A DNA stretch of 64,000 nucleotides, taken from Ornithinimicrobium tianjinense (GTDB lineage: Bacteria > Actinomycetota > Actinomycetes > Actinomycetales > Dermatophilaceae). A program made the translations under genes and the position numbers. The DNA lies in the NCBI RefSeq assembly GCF_014636495.1, contig NZ_BMEM01000007.1:22734-86733 (forward strand), in the 5' to 3' direction. The notes under the pieces were generated by a model. It worked only from the letters and a program-made list of their open reading frames with translations, was not told where the DNA came from and searched no databases. This document shows positions 50,039 through 58,826 of the stretch, one piece after another; the stretch's first letter is position 1; each line of letters begins with the position of its first letter.

Positions 50039-50883
50039 TGCGGAGCACTCCTCTGGTCGAGCTGGTCGGTGGTGTCGAGCTGGTCGGTGGTGTCGTGCTG
50101 GTCGAGCTGGTCCTGCGTGTCGTGCTGCTCGGGGGTGGTGCCGGACTCCTCCGGCCGGGCCTGCCGCTCCTCGAGGTAGAGCCGGGCACGGCAGGTCCGC
50201 GGCTCCACGAAGGGCCGCAGGCTCACGCGGGCGTCCGGCTCACCCACCGCGTCCAGCGCGCCGCGCAGCAGGCCGCGGTGGACGCCGCAGACGACGTCGG
50301 GGTGCACCTGGGCGAGGTCGAGGAAGGGGCACTCGTGCAGGACGATGTCCACCGACCCGGGCTCGACGACCTCCCGCTGCGGGGTGTAGCCCCACTCGTC
50401 GAGGAGCGAGACGACGGCCTCGACCTTCTCGTCCTGACCGGTCGCCGGCTCGGGCGGGTGCTCGGCCGCGCGGCGCTGGGCCCACAGCACACCCGCCTCC
50501 TCCGGCGAGAGGCGGTCGCTCTCGACCGTGGAGAGCGCCGAGGCCAGCAGCCCGGCCAGGACGGCGTAGGGCGCCTCGTGCTGGGCCTCGCGGGTCATCT
50601 CGCCCAGCACCCGCTCGTGGATGGCGTACTTCTTGCTCGGTCGCCCCACACCGCCGCTGCGCACGAAGTGCGCGTCGAGGATCCCGGCGGCGGCGAGCTG
50701 GTCGACGTGGAACCGGATGGTGGTGGTGTGCAGCGAGAGCCGCTCGCCGAGCTCGGCGGCGCTGAGGCCCTCCGCCCGCGCGTCACCGGTCAGCGAGGCG
50801 AGCTCCTCCACGACGCTCTGCCGCACCGGCGAGGCGAGCAGCTGCTCCACCTGGGCCTCCTGTGAACCTGGGTTCGACGTCAT
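50035..50883 (-). CDS. Winged-helix regulator with a putative Fe-S site, inside the nar operon
   Basis: 282 residues. An ArsR/SufR-like winged helix at about 15-90 (LSAAELGERLSLHTTTIRFH, then GGVGRPSKKYAIH), a helical middle, and a C-terminal part with cysteines C185, C199 and C231 (C-x13-C-x31-C), the spacing type seen in SufR-like cluster-binding regulators. The tail (about 262-280) is a DQLD/DTTDQLD repeat encoded by DNA tandem repeats near 50041-50120. It lies between narK and narG, 20 bp after narK, and overlaps narG. An oxygen or NO-sensing regulator of this operon is likely. Confidence 0.75.
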   Translation of the reverse strand: MTSNPGSQEAQVEQLLASPVRQSVVEELASLTGDARAEGLSAAELGERLSLHTTTIRFHVDQLAAAGILDAHFVRSGGVGRPSKKYAIHERVLGEMTREAQHEAPYAVLAGLLASALSTVESDRLSPEEAGVLWAQRRAAEHPPEPATGQDEKVEAVVSLLDEWGYTPQREVVEPGSVDIVLHECPFLDLAQVHPDVVCGVHRGLLRGALDAVGEPDARVSLRPFVEPRTCRARLYLEERQARPEESGTTPEQHDTQDQLDQHDTTDQLDTTDQLDQRSAPQ

Positions 50884-50903
50884 CGGACTACCAGCCGCTC
50901 ACG

Positions 50904-52196
50904 CTACTGCGCGTGCGCCGCCAGCTCCTTGCGGAAGCCCACGAGGGTGAACAGCCCGCCGGCCACGGCGACGACGGCGAGCAGGAGCAGGCCGATGGTG
51001 TAGCTGCCGAACTGCCCGTAGATCGCCCCCATGAGCAGCGGCGGGATGAAGCCGCCCAGGCCGCCGGCGGCGCCGACGACACCGGTGACCGCGCCCACCC
51101 GAGGCGGGTCGACGAGGGCCGCGACGAGCGCGAAGACCGCGCCGGCACCCGCGCCCAGGCCGGCCGCCATCCCGAGGAAGGCCACGGTGCCGACCGGCTC
51201 GAGGGCGACCGGGTAGGTGTTGTCGCCGACGATCACCGTCGTGCCGGCGCCGACGAGAGCGGCGAGGAGCGCGAACAGGCCGGTGCCGACGAGCAGCGAG
51301 GCGAGCACGAGGGTCTTGGAGAACCGGTCGCACAGCCAGCCGCCGACCGGGCGGGCGAGCACCGAGACGACCACGAAACCAGCCATCCGCAGCGCTCCGG
51401 CGCCCTTCTCCATACCGAAGTTGTTGACCAGGTAGGTCGGCAGGTAGACGCTGAAGGCGACGAACCCACCGAAGGCGATGGCGTAGAGGACGGCCAGCTT
51501 GAGGGCGACCGGGGTCGCGAGCGTGCGCAGGGCCGCAGCCAGCCAGTTGGCCGAGGCGGGCCCCCCCGCGCGGGCCGGCGGGGTCCGCAGGAGGGAGTAG
51601 GCGGCCACGGCATACCCGGCGAGGAGGACCGCGACGAGGATGAAGGGGGCAGGTCGGCCGAACGCGTTCGACAGCTGCAGCGTGGTGAAGGCGGCGATCG
51701 CGGTGCCGCCGGTGCCCATGCCGAACAGACCCAGGGCCGCGCCCCGTCGGGCGGGCGGGTGCCAGGCGTTGACGAACGGCACGCCGACCGCGAACGACGT
51801 GCCGCCGATGCCGAGGAAGAACCCGCCGACGAGCAGGGCGGTGAGGTTGGTGCCGAAGAAGCCCAGGAAGAGGACCGGGATGATCGTCAGGACGGCCACC
51901 GCGGGGAACATCACCTTGGCGCCGAGGCGGTCGGTGAGCGCGCCGGCGGGGATCCGGCCGAGGGAGCCGACGAGGACCGGCGTGGCCACGACGAGCGACT
52001 GCTGCAGCGAGGTGAGGCCGAGCTCCTCGCGCAGGGTGACCGCCAGCGGCGAGAGCAGCGCCCAGGCCCAGAAGCAGATCGCGAAGCCGAGCGTCGCCAG
52101 GATCAGCATTTTCCGCGCGGTGGCCGGGTCGGGGACGTCCGCGGCAGCGACGGCGCCGGCGCCGGTCCCGGCGGTCGGGCGGGAGGTGTCACTCAT
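50904..52196 (-). CDS. narK: NarK-type nitrate/nitrite transporter (MFS)
   Basis: 430 residues, 12 helices. Nitrate porter features: GALTDRLGAKVMFP (near 85), the glycine-rich GIGGTSFAVGVPFVNAWHPP (near 128) and ALGLFGMGTGGTAIA (near 153). ATG 52196 was preferred over an upstream in-frame ATG because GAAGGG lies 9 nt before it and the family starts here. First gene of the minus-strand operon narK-regulator-narGHJI-cupin; promoter in the AT-rich gap to the DUF2249 gene. Confidence 0.93.
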   Translation of the reverse strand: MSDTSRPTAGTGAGAVAAADVPDPATARKMLILATLGFAICFWAWALLSPLAVTLREELGLTSLQQSLVVATPVLVGSLGRIPAGALTDRLGAKVMFPAVAVLTIIPVLFLGFFGTNLTALLVGGFFLGIGGTSFAVGVPFVNAWHPPARRGAALGLFGMGTGGTAIAAFTTLQLSNAFGRPAPFILVAVLLAGYAVAAYSLLRTPPARAGGPASANWLAAALRTLATPVALKLAVLYAIAFGGFVAFSVYLPTYLVNNFGMEKGAGALRMAGFVVVSVLARPVGGWLCDRFSKTLVLASLLVGTGLFALLAALVGAGTTVIVGDNTYPVALEPVGTVAFLGMAAGLGAGAGAVFALVAALVDPPRVGAVTGVVGAAGGLGGFIPPLLMGAIYGQFGSYTIGLLLLAVVAVAGGLFTLVGFRKELAAHAQ

Positions 52197-52249
52197 GTCA
52201 GGTTGGCCCTTCGGAGGGTCGGGCACCGGAGTACGGTGCAGGAGGTGTG

Positions 52250-52290
52250 CACTACGGAGCATAGTGGACTACGCTGTCATTTGTATAGTT
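52250..52290. promoter_or_regulatory. Divergent promoter/operator region between narK and the DUF2249-nirK operon
   Basis: The only strongly AT-rich DNA in this part (TTGTATAGTTTAAATTAG, from 52281). CACTA-N7-TAGTG is an inverted repeat at 52250-52266; further half-sites ACTAC (52269) and TAGT (52286) follow at regular steps. TATAGT at 52284 is a candidate -10 for the rightward operon; TATACA on the other strand for narK. No clear FNR/Crp palindrome. Confidence 0.55.
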
Positions 52291-52345
52291 TAAATTAGAG
52301 AGGTCCGCCACCCCGGCGAGACACACCCAGACCCAGGAGGTCCGC

Positions 52346-52645
52346 ATGTCCGACCAGCCCACGACGCTCCCCCTCACCGAGAAGAAGCAGAGCGGGTGCG
52401 GCTGCGGCTGCACCGACGAGGGCGTCCCCACCCTCGACGCCCGCACGGTCCCGCACGCCATCCGCCACGCCACGATCTTCGGCGCCCTGGCCGGCCTGCG
52501 GGCCGGGCAGTCGATGGACCTCATCGCCCCGCACGACCCGCTGCCGCTGCTGGCGCAGATCGCCGAGCGCGAGGGCGACGCGGTCAGCTGGGACTACCGC
52601 GAGCGCGGCCCCGAGGCCTGGACGCTGCGCTTCACCCGCGCCTGA
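52346..52645 (+). CDS. DUF2249 domain protein
   Basis: 99 residues; AGGAGG lies 5 nt upstream of the ATG. An N-terminal cysteine cluster CGCGC (residues 18-22) precedes the DUF2249 domain (LDARTVPHAIRHATIF to WTLRFTRA). DUF2249 proteins accompany hemerythrins and NO-responsive genes; a role in nitrosative stress or iron-sulfur repair is inferred from context. First gene of the operon with the NirK fusion. Confidence 0.88.
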   Translation: MSDQPTTLPLTEKKQSGCGCGCTDEGVPTLDARTVPHAIRHATIFGALAGLRAGQSMDLIAPHDPLPLLAQIAEREGDAVSWDYRERGPEAWTLRFTRA

Positions 52646-52669
52646 GCCAAGAGCGGAGACCCACCGCCG

Positions 52670-53122
52670 ATGTGCACCTACTGCGGCTGCGAGTCGATCG
52701 AGGTGATCGGCCGCTTCATGGCCGAGCACACCGCGATCATCAACGCCACGACCGAGCTGCGGCGGGCCTGCGAGGGGGGTGACCCCGCCGAGGTGCGCGC
52801 CGCCGTCGACGGGGTCGCCCACCTGCTGCACCCCCACACCGAGGCGGAGGAGGTGGGTCTCTTCACGGTGATGCGTCGCCAGGAGGAGTTCACCGAGCAC
52901 ATCGACAGCCTCTGCGCCGAGCACACGACGCTCGACGCGCAGCTCGACCGCATCGCCGCGGGCGAGCACGACCTCTTCGCGGCCTTCGAGCACGACCTGC
53001 GCCATCACATCGACCGCGAGGACAACGGCCTCTTCCCGGCCTCCGCGATCGCGCTCGAGGGCCCCGACTGGGCGGAGGTCGACGAGACCACGCCGCCCGC
53101 CACCCCCGCCACGACCGCCTGA
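52670..53122 (+). CDS. Hemerythrin domain protein
   Basis: 150 residues, four-helix bundle with a di-iron ligand pattern: His20 (AEHTAI), His54/His56 and Glu60 (HPHTEAEE), His in TEHIDSL and AEHTTLD, then HxxxD in HHIDREDNGLFP. The N-terminus has a CxxCxC group (MCTYCGC). Bacterial members with these partners (YtfE/Ric-like) act in NO or oxygen sensing or repair. Placed between DUF2249 and the membrane protein, with small gaps. Confidence 0.9.
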   Translation: MCTYCGCESIEVIGRFMAEHTAIINATTELRRACEGGDPAEVRAAVDGVAHLLHPHTEAEEVGLFTVMRRQEEFTEHIDSLCAEHTTLDAQLDRIAAGEHDLFAAFEHDLRHHIDREDNGLFPASAIALEGPDWAEVDETTPPATPATTA

Positions 53123-53126
53123 TCCC

Positions 53127-54254
53127 GTGGCCCCCACGACCGCCCCACGGCTGGCGCCCCTGCTGATCGTCCCCGGCGGGCTGGCGCTGGTCGTGGGGCT
53201 CGACGCCGGCCTGTCCCATGCCGGCGTCCCCGTGCCGGTGGACAGCCACCGCCTCGCGGAGCTCCACGGTCCGCTGATGGTGCTCGGCTTCCTCGGCACG
53301 GTCATCGCCCTCGAGCGCGCGGTGGCCCTGCGCCGCGCCTGGGCGATGCTGGCGCCGGCCCTCCTGGGGGCCGGCGCCCTCCTCCTCGCCCTGCTCCCCC
53401 AGCCGCTGCTCGGGCGGCTGCTCGTGGTGCAGGGCCTGCTCACCCTCGTCCTGGTGTATGCCGCGCTCCGTCGCCGCAACCAGGACCCGCTCGTCGACGT
53501 CCAGCTCGTCGGCGCGGTGCTGGCCGCGGCCGCCGCCCTGCTCCTGACCCGCGTCGACGTCGCGGTGACGCTGCCGCTGCTCATCGGCTTCGTCGTGCTC
53601 ACCATCGGCGCCGAGCGGGTCGAGCTGGCGCGGCTGGCGATGCCCGCGGACGCACCGGCCCGGCTGACCGCGCTCACGCTGCTCCTCTGCGCGGGCGTGC
53701 TCGCCGCGGTGCTGTGGCCCGGCGCCGGCTGGTCCCTGCTCGGCGGGGCGTTGCTGCTCCTCACCGCCTGGCTGGCCCGGCACGACGTCGCCCGCCGGCT
53801 GGTCCGCTCGACCGGGCTGCCCCGGTTCGCGGCGGCCGCGCTGCTGCTCGGCTACGCCTGGCTCGCCCTGGTCGCGGTCGTCCTGCTCGTCGGCGGACGC
53901 CCGGGCGGCGCCGGCTACGACATCGTCGTCCACGGCACCTTCCTCGGCTACGCGATGTCGATGGTGCTCGCGCACGCGCCGGTGATCCTGCCCGCCGTGC
54001 TGCGCGTCCGGCTCCCCTACCGCCCGGTGATGTGGGTGCCGCTCGTCCTGCTGCACGCCTCCCTGCTGGCCCGGGTCCTCACCGGCGCGGCCGGCCTGAC
54101 GCCCGGGTGGCAGGGCGCTCTGGTCGCCAACGTCGTCGCGCTCCTGCTCTTCGTCGTGGTCTCCGCCGCCGTCGCCGTCCTCGCGACGCGCCGGGCACGC
54201 GCACGCCATACCCCTCTCTCCCCGCACACCCCCCGCACGAAGGAACACCGGTGA
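53127..54254 (+). CDS. Multi-helix membrane protein, NnrS-like
   Basis: 375 residues from a GTG 5 bp after the hemerythrin stop; about eleven hydrophobic segments. Conserved histidines are in ELHGPLMVLGFLGTVIALE (near 49) and in VVHGTFLGYAMSMVLAHAPV (near 276-290), reminiscent of NnrS-type heme/copper proteins found with nitrite/NO reductases. Assignment is from pattern and neighbours only. GTGA overlap couples it to the NirK fusion. Confidence 0.65.
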   Translation: MAPTTAPRLAPLLIVPGGLALVVGLDAGLSHAGVPVPVDSHRLAELHGPLMVLGFLGTVIALERAVALRRAWAMLAPALLGAGALLLALLPQPLLGRLLVVQGLLTLVLVYAALRRRNQDPLVDVQLVGAVLAAAAALLLTRVDVAVTLPLLIGFVVLTIGAERVELARLAMPADAPARLTALTLLLCAGVLAAVLWPGAGWSLLGGALLLLTAWLARHDVARRLVRSTGLPRFAAAALLLGYAWLALVAVVLLVGGRPGGAGYDIVVHGTFLGYAMSMVLAHAPVILPAVLRVRLPYRPVMWVPLVLLHASLLARVLTGAAGLTPGWQGALVANVVALLLFVVVSAAVAVLATRRARARHTPLSPHTPRTKEHR

Positions 54255-57028
54255 GCCTGCCCACCTCCCCCGCCCCCTCGACCCACCGCCCCGGCGCCCG
54301 CGGGCGCTGGCCGCTGCGCGACTACCCGGGGCTGCTGTGGATGGCCCTGGCGGTGCTGGCCGTCCTCGTGCACCCGTTCGTCCCGGGCTCGCGGTGGCTC
54401 ATGGTGCACCTGGTGCTGCTCGGTGCGCTGACCCACTCGATCATGGTGTGGAGCACGCACTTCACGCAGGCGCTGCTCAAGACCCGTCCCGGCCTCGACG
54501 ACCGCCCGGCCCAGTCCCGCCGGCTGACGCTGCTGCTCGTGGGGACGGCCGTGACCGTTGTCGGCGTGCCGACGGGCTGGTGGTGGTTCACGCTCGTCGG
54601 CGCCACCCTGGTGACCACGGCCGTCCTGTGGCACGGCGTCCAGCTGGCCCGCCGCCTCCGGGCGGCGCTGCCGGGCCGGTTCCGGATCACCGTCCGCTAC
54701 TACCTCGCCGCCGCGGTCTGCCTGGCGGTCGGGGCGGGGCTCGGCGCCACGCTGGCGTTCGGCCTCGGCGAGGAGCTGCACGGCCGCGTGCTCCTGGCCC
54801 ACGTCTCGGTCAACATCCTCGGCTGGGTCGGCCTCACGGTCACCGGCACGCTGCTCACCCTCTGGCCGACGATGCTGCGCACGGCGATCAGCCAGCACGC
54901 CGAGCGCCGTGCCGCCGAGGCGCTGCCCGGTCTGCTGGTGGCGCTCCTCCTGCTGGTCGGCGGCGCGCTCGCGGGCGTGCGCCTGCTCACCCTGCCGGCC
55001 CTGACCCTGTATGCCGTCTCCCTCCTCTGGTGGGCCAGCGCCGCCCTCGCACCGGTCCGGAACGTCCGGCCTAGGGAGTTCGCGCCGGCCTCCGTCGGCT
55101 TCGCGCTGCTGTGGTGGCTGGCGGGGATCGTCGTGGTGCTCGTCCGGCTCGCCCGGGCGGACACCTGGGGAGAGTTCGCCCAGGGCTTCGGCACGGTCAG
55201 CTCGCTCCTCGTCGTCGGCTTCGCGGCCCAGCTGCTCACCGGGGCGCTGTCCTACCTGGTGCCCTCGGTCCTGGGCGGCGGCAAGACCGTCGTCCGGGCC
55301 GGGCAGCGCTGGTTCGACCGGCTGGGCACGCTGCGCCTGGTGACCATCAACGGCGGGCTGCTGCTGTGCCTGCTGCCGGTCCCGAGCTGGGTGCGCGTCA
55401 TCGTCTCGATGCTCGTGCTCGTCGCGCTCGCGGCGTTCCTGCCACTCATGGTCGGTGGGCTGCTCGCCTCGGTGAAGGCCCGGCGCGAGGTGGCCGAGGC
55501 CCTGGCCCGGGGCGAGCGCCCCGCGGGCGCCACGCCCACCGCCGGCACCCCGGCCGGCGGCCCGGACCGCATGCCGTCGGTGTGGTCCGGCGGTCAGCTG
55601 GTCTCCGCCGTCTCGGCGCTCGTGCTGGCGGTGTCGGTCGGCGTGGCGGTCGACCCGGCCGCGGCCGGTCTCTCCGTGTCCTCCGACCACGCGGTGACGG
55701 CCGCCGGCGACGGCGCTGCGGCGGTCACCGCCACCGGCGAGACGACGACGGTCGAGGTCGTCGCGCAGGACATGCGTTTCGTCCCCGCCTCGGTCGAGGT
55801 GCCCCAGGGCAACCGGCTCGTCGTCGTGGTCACCAACGAGGATCCGAGCAACGTCCACGACCTGCGCCTGCTCGACCAGCAGACCCCGCGCCTGGCCCGC
55901 GGCGAGTCGGCGACCCTGGACCTGGGTGTGGTGGGCGCGTCGACGCAGGGCTGGTGCACCATCGTCGGCCACCGGCAGATGGGGATGACCTTCGACGTCG
56001 TCGTCACGGGCACGCAGGGCGCCGCGGACCACTCGGCGCACGGCGCACCCGGCACGCCCGCACCCGGCACGCCCGCACCCGGCACGACCACCTCACCCGG
56101 CACGTCAGCCGCCCCCAACCTCATGGAGGCGGACACGGCCTACGACGTCGAGCACCCCGTCGACCCCGTGCTGCCGCCGCTGACCGACGAGCGGGTCCAC
56201 AGGCTCACCCTCGCGGTCGAGGAGCTCGAGCTCGAGGTCGCGCCCGGCATCACCCAGACCCGGTGGACCTTCAACGGGCAGGTCCCCGGACCCACCCTGC
56301 GCGGCCGGGTGGGCGACGTCTTCGAGATCACGCTGGTCAACGACGGCTCGATGGGCCACTCGATCGACTTCCACGCCTCCGCGCTCGCCCCGGACCGACC
56401 GATGCGCACCATCGCCCCGGGCGAGCAGCTGACCTACCGCTTCACGGCCACCCGTGCCGGCGTCTGGATGTACCACTGCGGCACCATGCCGATGAGCTCG
56501 CACATCGCCGCGGGCATGCACGGGGCCGTCGTCATCGAGCCGGAGGGCGGCCTCCCGGAGGTCGACCGGGAGTACCTCCTCGTCCAGTCCGAGGTCTACC
56601 TGGCCACCGGGTCCGGCGAGCAGGCGACCGGCAGCGCGCCCGCGGAGGTCGACGCCGACGCGGTCGCGGGCGAGCGGCCCACCTTCGTCACCTTCAACGG
56701 CATCGCCAACCAGTACGACCAGGCACGGCTCACCGCCCGCGTCGGCGAGCGGGTGCGCCTGTGGGTGCTGGACGCGGGCCCCAACCGCGCGAGCTCGTTC
56801 CACATCGTCGGGGGGCAGTTCGACACGGTCTGGTCGGAGGGGGCCTACCTGCTCGGCAGCGAGGAGGGTCCGGCCGTGGGCACCGGCTCGCAGGCGCTCG
56901 GCCTGCAGGCGGCGCAGGGGGGCTTCGTCGAGCTGACCTTCCCCGAGGCCGGGCACTACCCGGTGGTCAGCCACATCATGGTGGACGCCGAGCGCGGCGC
57001 GCACGGCCTCGTCGAGGTCACCGACTAG
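54251..57028 (+). CDS. nirK: Membrane domain-cupredoxin-copper nitrite reductase fusion (NirK)
   Basis: 925 residues. Part 1 (about 1-440) is membrane with a His-rich helix (HLVLLGALTHSIMVWSTHF, near 60) like the upstream NnrS-like protein; another helix near 460-480 leads outside. Part 2 (about 500-590) is a cupredoxin with an intact type 1 copper set (His in NVHDL, Cys-His-Met in WCTIVGHRQMGM). A Gly-Thr-Pro-Ala linker follows. Part 3 (about 655-925) is a two-domain NirK: Asp-His in SIDFHAS, Cys/His/Met in YHCGTMPMSSHIAAGM (near 742), and the second-domain His in SSFHIVGG (near 851). It should reduce nitrite to NO at the cell surface, fed by its own cupredoxin. Confidence 0.88.
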   Translation: MSLPTSPAPSTHRPGARGRWPLRDYPGLLWMALAVLAVLVHPFVPGSRWLMVHLVLLGALTHSIMVWSTHFTQALLKTRPGLDDRPAQSRRLTLLLVGTAVTVVGVPTGWWWFTLVGATLVTTAVLWHGVQLARRLRAALPGRFRITVRYYLAAAVCLAVGAGLGATLAFGLGEELHGRVLLAHVSVNILGWVGLTVTGTLLTLWPTMLRTAISQHAERRAAEALPGLLVALLLLVGGALAGVRLLTLPALTLYAVSLLWWASAALAPVRNVRPREFAPASVGFALLWWLAGIVVVLVRLARADTWGEFAQGFGTVSSLLVVGFAAQLLTGALSYLVPSVLGGGKTVVRAGQRWFDRLGTLRLVTINGGLLLCLLPVPSWVRVIVSMLVLVALAAFLPLMVGGLLASVKARREVAEALARGERPAGATPTAGTPAGGPDRMPSVWSGGQLVSAVSALVLAVSVGVAVDPAAAGLSVSSDHAVTAAGDGAAAVTATGETTTVEVVAQDMRFVPASVEVPQGNRLVVVVTNEDPSNVHDLRLLDQQTPRLARGESATLDLGVVGASTQGWCTIVGHRQMGMTFDVVVTGTQGAADHSAHGAPGTPAPGTPAPGTTTSPGTSAAPNLMEADTAYDVEHPVDPVLPPLTDERVHRLTLAVEELELEVAPGITQTRWTFNGQVPGPTLRGRVGDVFEITLVNDGSMGHSIDFHASALAPDRPMRTIAPGEQLTYRFTATRAGVWMYHCGTMPMSSHIAAGMHGAVVIEPEGGLPEVDREYLLVQSEVYLATGSGEQATGSAPAEVDADAVAGERPTFVTFNGIANQYDQARLTARVGERVRLWVLDAGPNRASSFHIVGGQFDTVWSEGAYLLGSEEGPAVGTGSQALGLQAAQGGFVELTFPEAGHYPVVSHIMVDAERGAHGLVEVTD

Positions 57029-57070
57029 AACAGCTCACCGACGAGAAATCACCGAGGAGCAGGCGCGGCG

Positions 57071-57937
57071 CTACGCCGCGTGGTAGCTGCCGTCCTCCGC
57101 ACGGCGCAGCCGCCCCTCGCCCACGAGCCGGGTCAGCCACGGGTGCTCGGGGTGCTCGCCCCACCGGTCGTGCCAGAGCTGGGCGTGATGGACCGCGGTC
57201 CGCACCTCGTGCTCAGGAGTCACCTCCCCGCCAGGCTGGAGGTATGCCGTCGCGCCCCCCACCCAGGCCAGTGCGCCGCCCGCGCGGCGGACCGCCTCGG
57301 CGAGGTCGGCGTCCTCGAGACCATGGCCGGTGTAGCCCACGTGGAAGCCGCCGCTGGCGATGAAGTCGGAGGCGCTCATCGCGAAGGAGACGCCGCTGAA
57401 GAGCTCCCACCGGGGCTCGACGCGGATCTCGCCCGGCGGCACCCCGGGGGTACCGGGCAGCGGGACGCTGATCGAGCGCAGCTGCCCCATCGGGTAGCCC
57501 ACGGCACCCTCCGCCAGGGGCGGCAGCTGCAGGACCGGGCCGCTGAGCAGGACCGGTCCCTCCACACCCTCGAGCGGGGTGCCCTCGCGGTCCGCGGTGA
57601 CGGCATCGGCATACCGCTCGAGCGTGCGGGCACCGGGGATGATGTCGCCGTCGAGGAAGACGAGCACCTCGGCGCCGTCCTCGATCGCGTGGTTGGCGGC
57701 GAGGTTGCGGGCGGCGGCCAGCGGCAGCGACGTGCGGGCGGTCGGCACCGGGCGGACCTCGGTCCGCCAGCGGTCGCTCCCGAGCGGGAGGCGGCCCCGG
57801 GTGAGATCACGGTCCCCCATCGAGATGACCTGGTGCAGGAACGGCGGCCGCGTGCCCACGGCGATGCCGTCCACCTGACCCAGCAGCTCGTCGTGGTGGC
57901 CCCTGGAGGCCGTGAGGACTGCGATGGATTCGGTCAC
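57071..57937 (-). CDS. Glycosyltransferase family 2-like protein
   Basis: 288 residues from GTG 57937. A GT-A fold: metal-binding DxD in LVFLDGDIIPG (near 97) and a C-terminal galactosyltransferase-like motif GYTGHGLEDADLAEAVRRAGG-type acid residues (near 205). The opening SIAVLTASRGHHDEL fits family 2 enzymes. It converges on nirK and has no sugar genes nearby, so acceptor and donor are unknown. It is divergent from the LuxR-type regulator. Confidence 0.85.
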   Translation of the reverse strand: MTESIAVLTASRGHHDELLGQVDGIAVGTRPPFLHQVISMGDRDLTRGRLPLGSDRWRTEVRPVPTARTSLPLAAARNLAANHAIEDGAEVLVFLDGDIIPGARTLERYADAVTADREGTPLEGVEGPVLLSGPVLQLPPLAEGAVGYPMGQLRSISVPLPGTPGVPPGEIRVEPRWELFSGVSFAMSASDFIASGGFHVGYTGHGLEDADLAEAVRRAGGALAWVGGATAYLQPGGEVTPEHEVRTAVHHAQLWHDRWGEHPEHPWLTRLVGEGRLRRAEDGSYHAA

Positions 57938-58027
57938 CTTCTCACTGTCCCACCCATCAGGTGCACGGGCCACACCCCCAGGGGTGAGACGCGGGGCACC
58001 CTGCGGTGCCGTCCGGGCCGGCTGCCC

Positions 58028-58033
58028 TAACGT
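58028..58033 (+). promoter_or_regulatory. -10 hexamer TAACGT for the LuxR-type regulator, leaderless
   Basis: TAACGT ends 6 nt before the ATG at 58040. Confidence 0.45.
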
Positions 58034-58039
58034 GGGCAC

Positions 58040-58774
58040 ATGCAGGTCCCCGTGAGCCCCGTCCGCGTCGCCATCAGCAACGACTACGAGGTGGTGGTGC
58101 GCGGGGTCCACGCCATGCTCGCGCCGTTCCCGGAGCGCATCGAGGTGGTCGAGCTCGACCTCAACTGCCCGCCGAAGGAACCCGTGCACGTCACGCTCTA
58201 CGACACCTTCTCCCAGGCCAGGGTGGACAGCCCGGAGCTGGCCAGCCTCGTCGGCCAGGAACATGTGGGAGCTGTGGCCGTCTACAGCTGGGACCTTGAC
58301 CCACGCCAGGTCGAGGTGGCGCTCGCCCGGGGCTGCCGGGCCTACCTCGACAAGGCGATGAGCGCCCAGGCGCTCGCCCATGCCCTCGAGCGGGTCGCCG
58401 CCGGGGAGATCGTCGTCTCCCGACGAGGTTCCGCCGACGACCAGAGGTCCGCCGACGCCGGCGGCTCCCCCGCCTCTGCTGGCTCCGCCGCCTCCGCCGG
58501 CCCCGGCCCCGACTGGCCGGGCCGGGACGCCGGCCTGTCCGCGCGCGAGGCCGAGGTGCTGACCCTCATCGTCCAGGGGCTGACCAACGAGGCCATCGCG
58601 GCGCAGACGTTCCTGTCGATCAACTCGGTGAAGACCTACATCCGGTCGGCCTACCGCAAGATCGGCGTGACGCGGCGGGCCCAGGCGGTGCTCTGGGGGA
58701 TTCACCACGGCCTGCTGCCCGCGCGGAAGCGGATCACCGATCCGGCGTCACCCGCCTCGGGCTCGGTGTCGTGA
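58040..58774 (+). CDS. Orphan NarL/LuxR-type response regulator with a degenerate receiver
   Basis: 244 residues. Receiver-like domain (1-125): the acidic pair is altered to Asn14-Asp15, but Asp55 (LYDTFSQ) and the Lys in YLDKAMS (near 97) remain, so phosphorylation is uncertain. A Ser/Ala/Gly-rich linker (about 130-160) precedes the LuxR helix-turn-helix (LSAREAEVLTLIVQGLTNEAIA, SINSVKTYIRSAYRKIG). No kinase gene adjoins. Close to the nar/nir operons but its target is unknown. Confidence 0.85.
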   Translation: MQVPVSPVRVAISNDYEVVVRGVHAMLAPFPERIEVVELDLNCPPKEPVHVTLYDTFSQARVDSPELASLVGQEHVGAVAVYSWDLDPRQVEVALARGCRAYLDKAMSAQALAHALERVAAGEIVVSRRGSADDQRSADAGGSPASAGSAASAGPGPDWPGRDAGLSAREAEVLTLIVQGLTNEAIAAQTFLSINSVKTYIRSAYRKIGVTRRAQAVLWGIHHGLLPARKRITDPASPASGSVS

Positions 58775-58826
58775 CCGGGGAGCCCGCCGCACACGGCTGG
58801 CTGCCCGGCACAGGGAGGCTGCCCGG

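Noticed and set aside
47057..50179. Thousand-codon open frame on the plus strand opposite narG
   Set aside because: Shadow of narG; no domain pattern and no promoter, while narG is complete.
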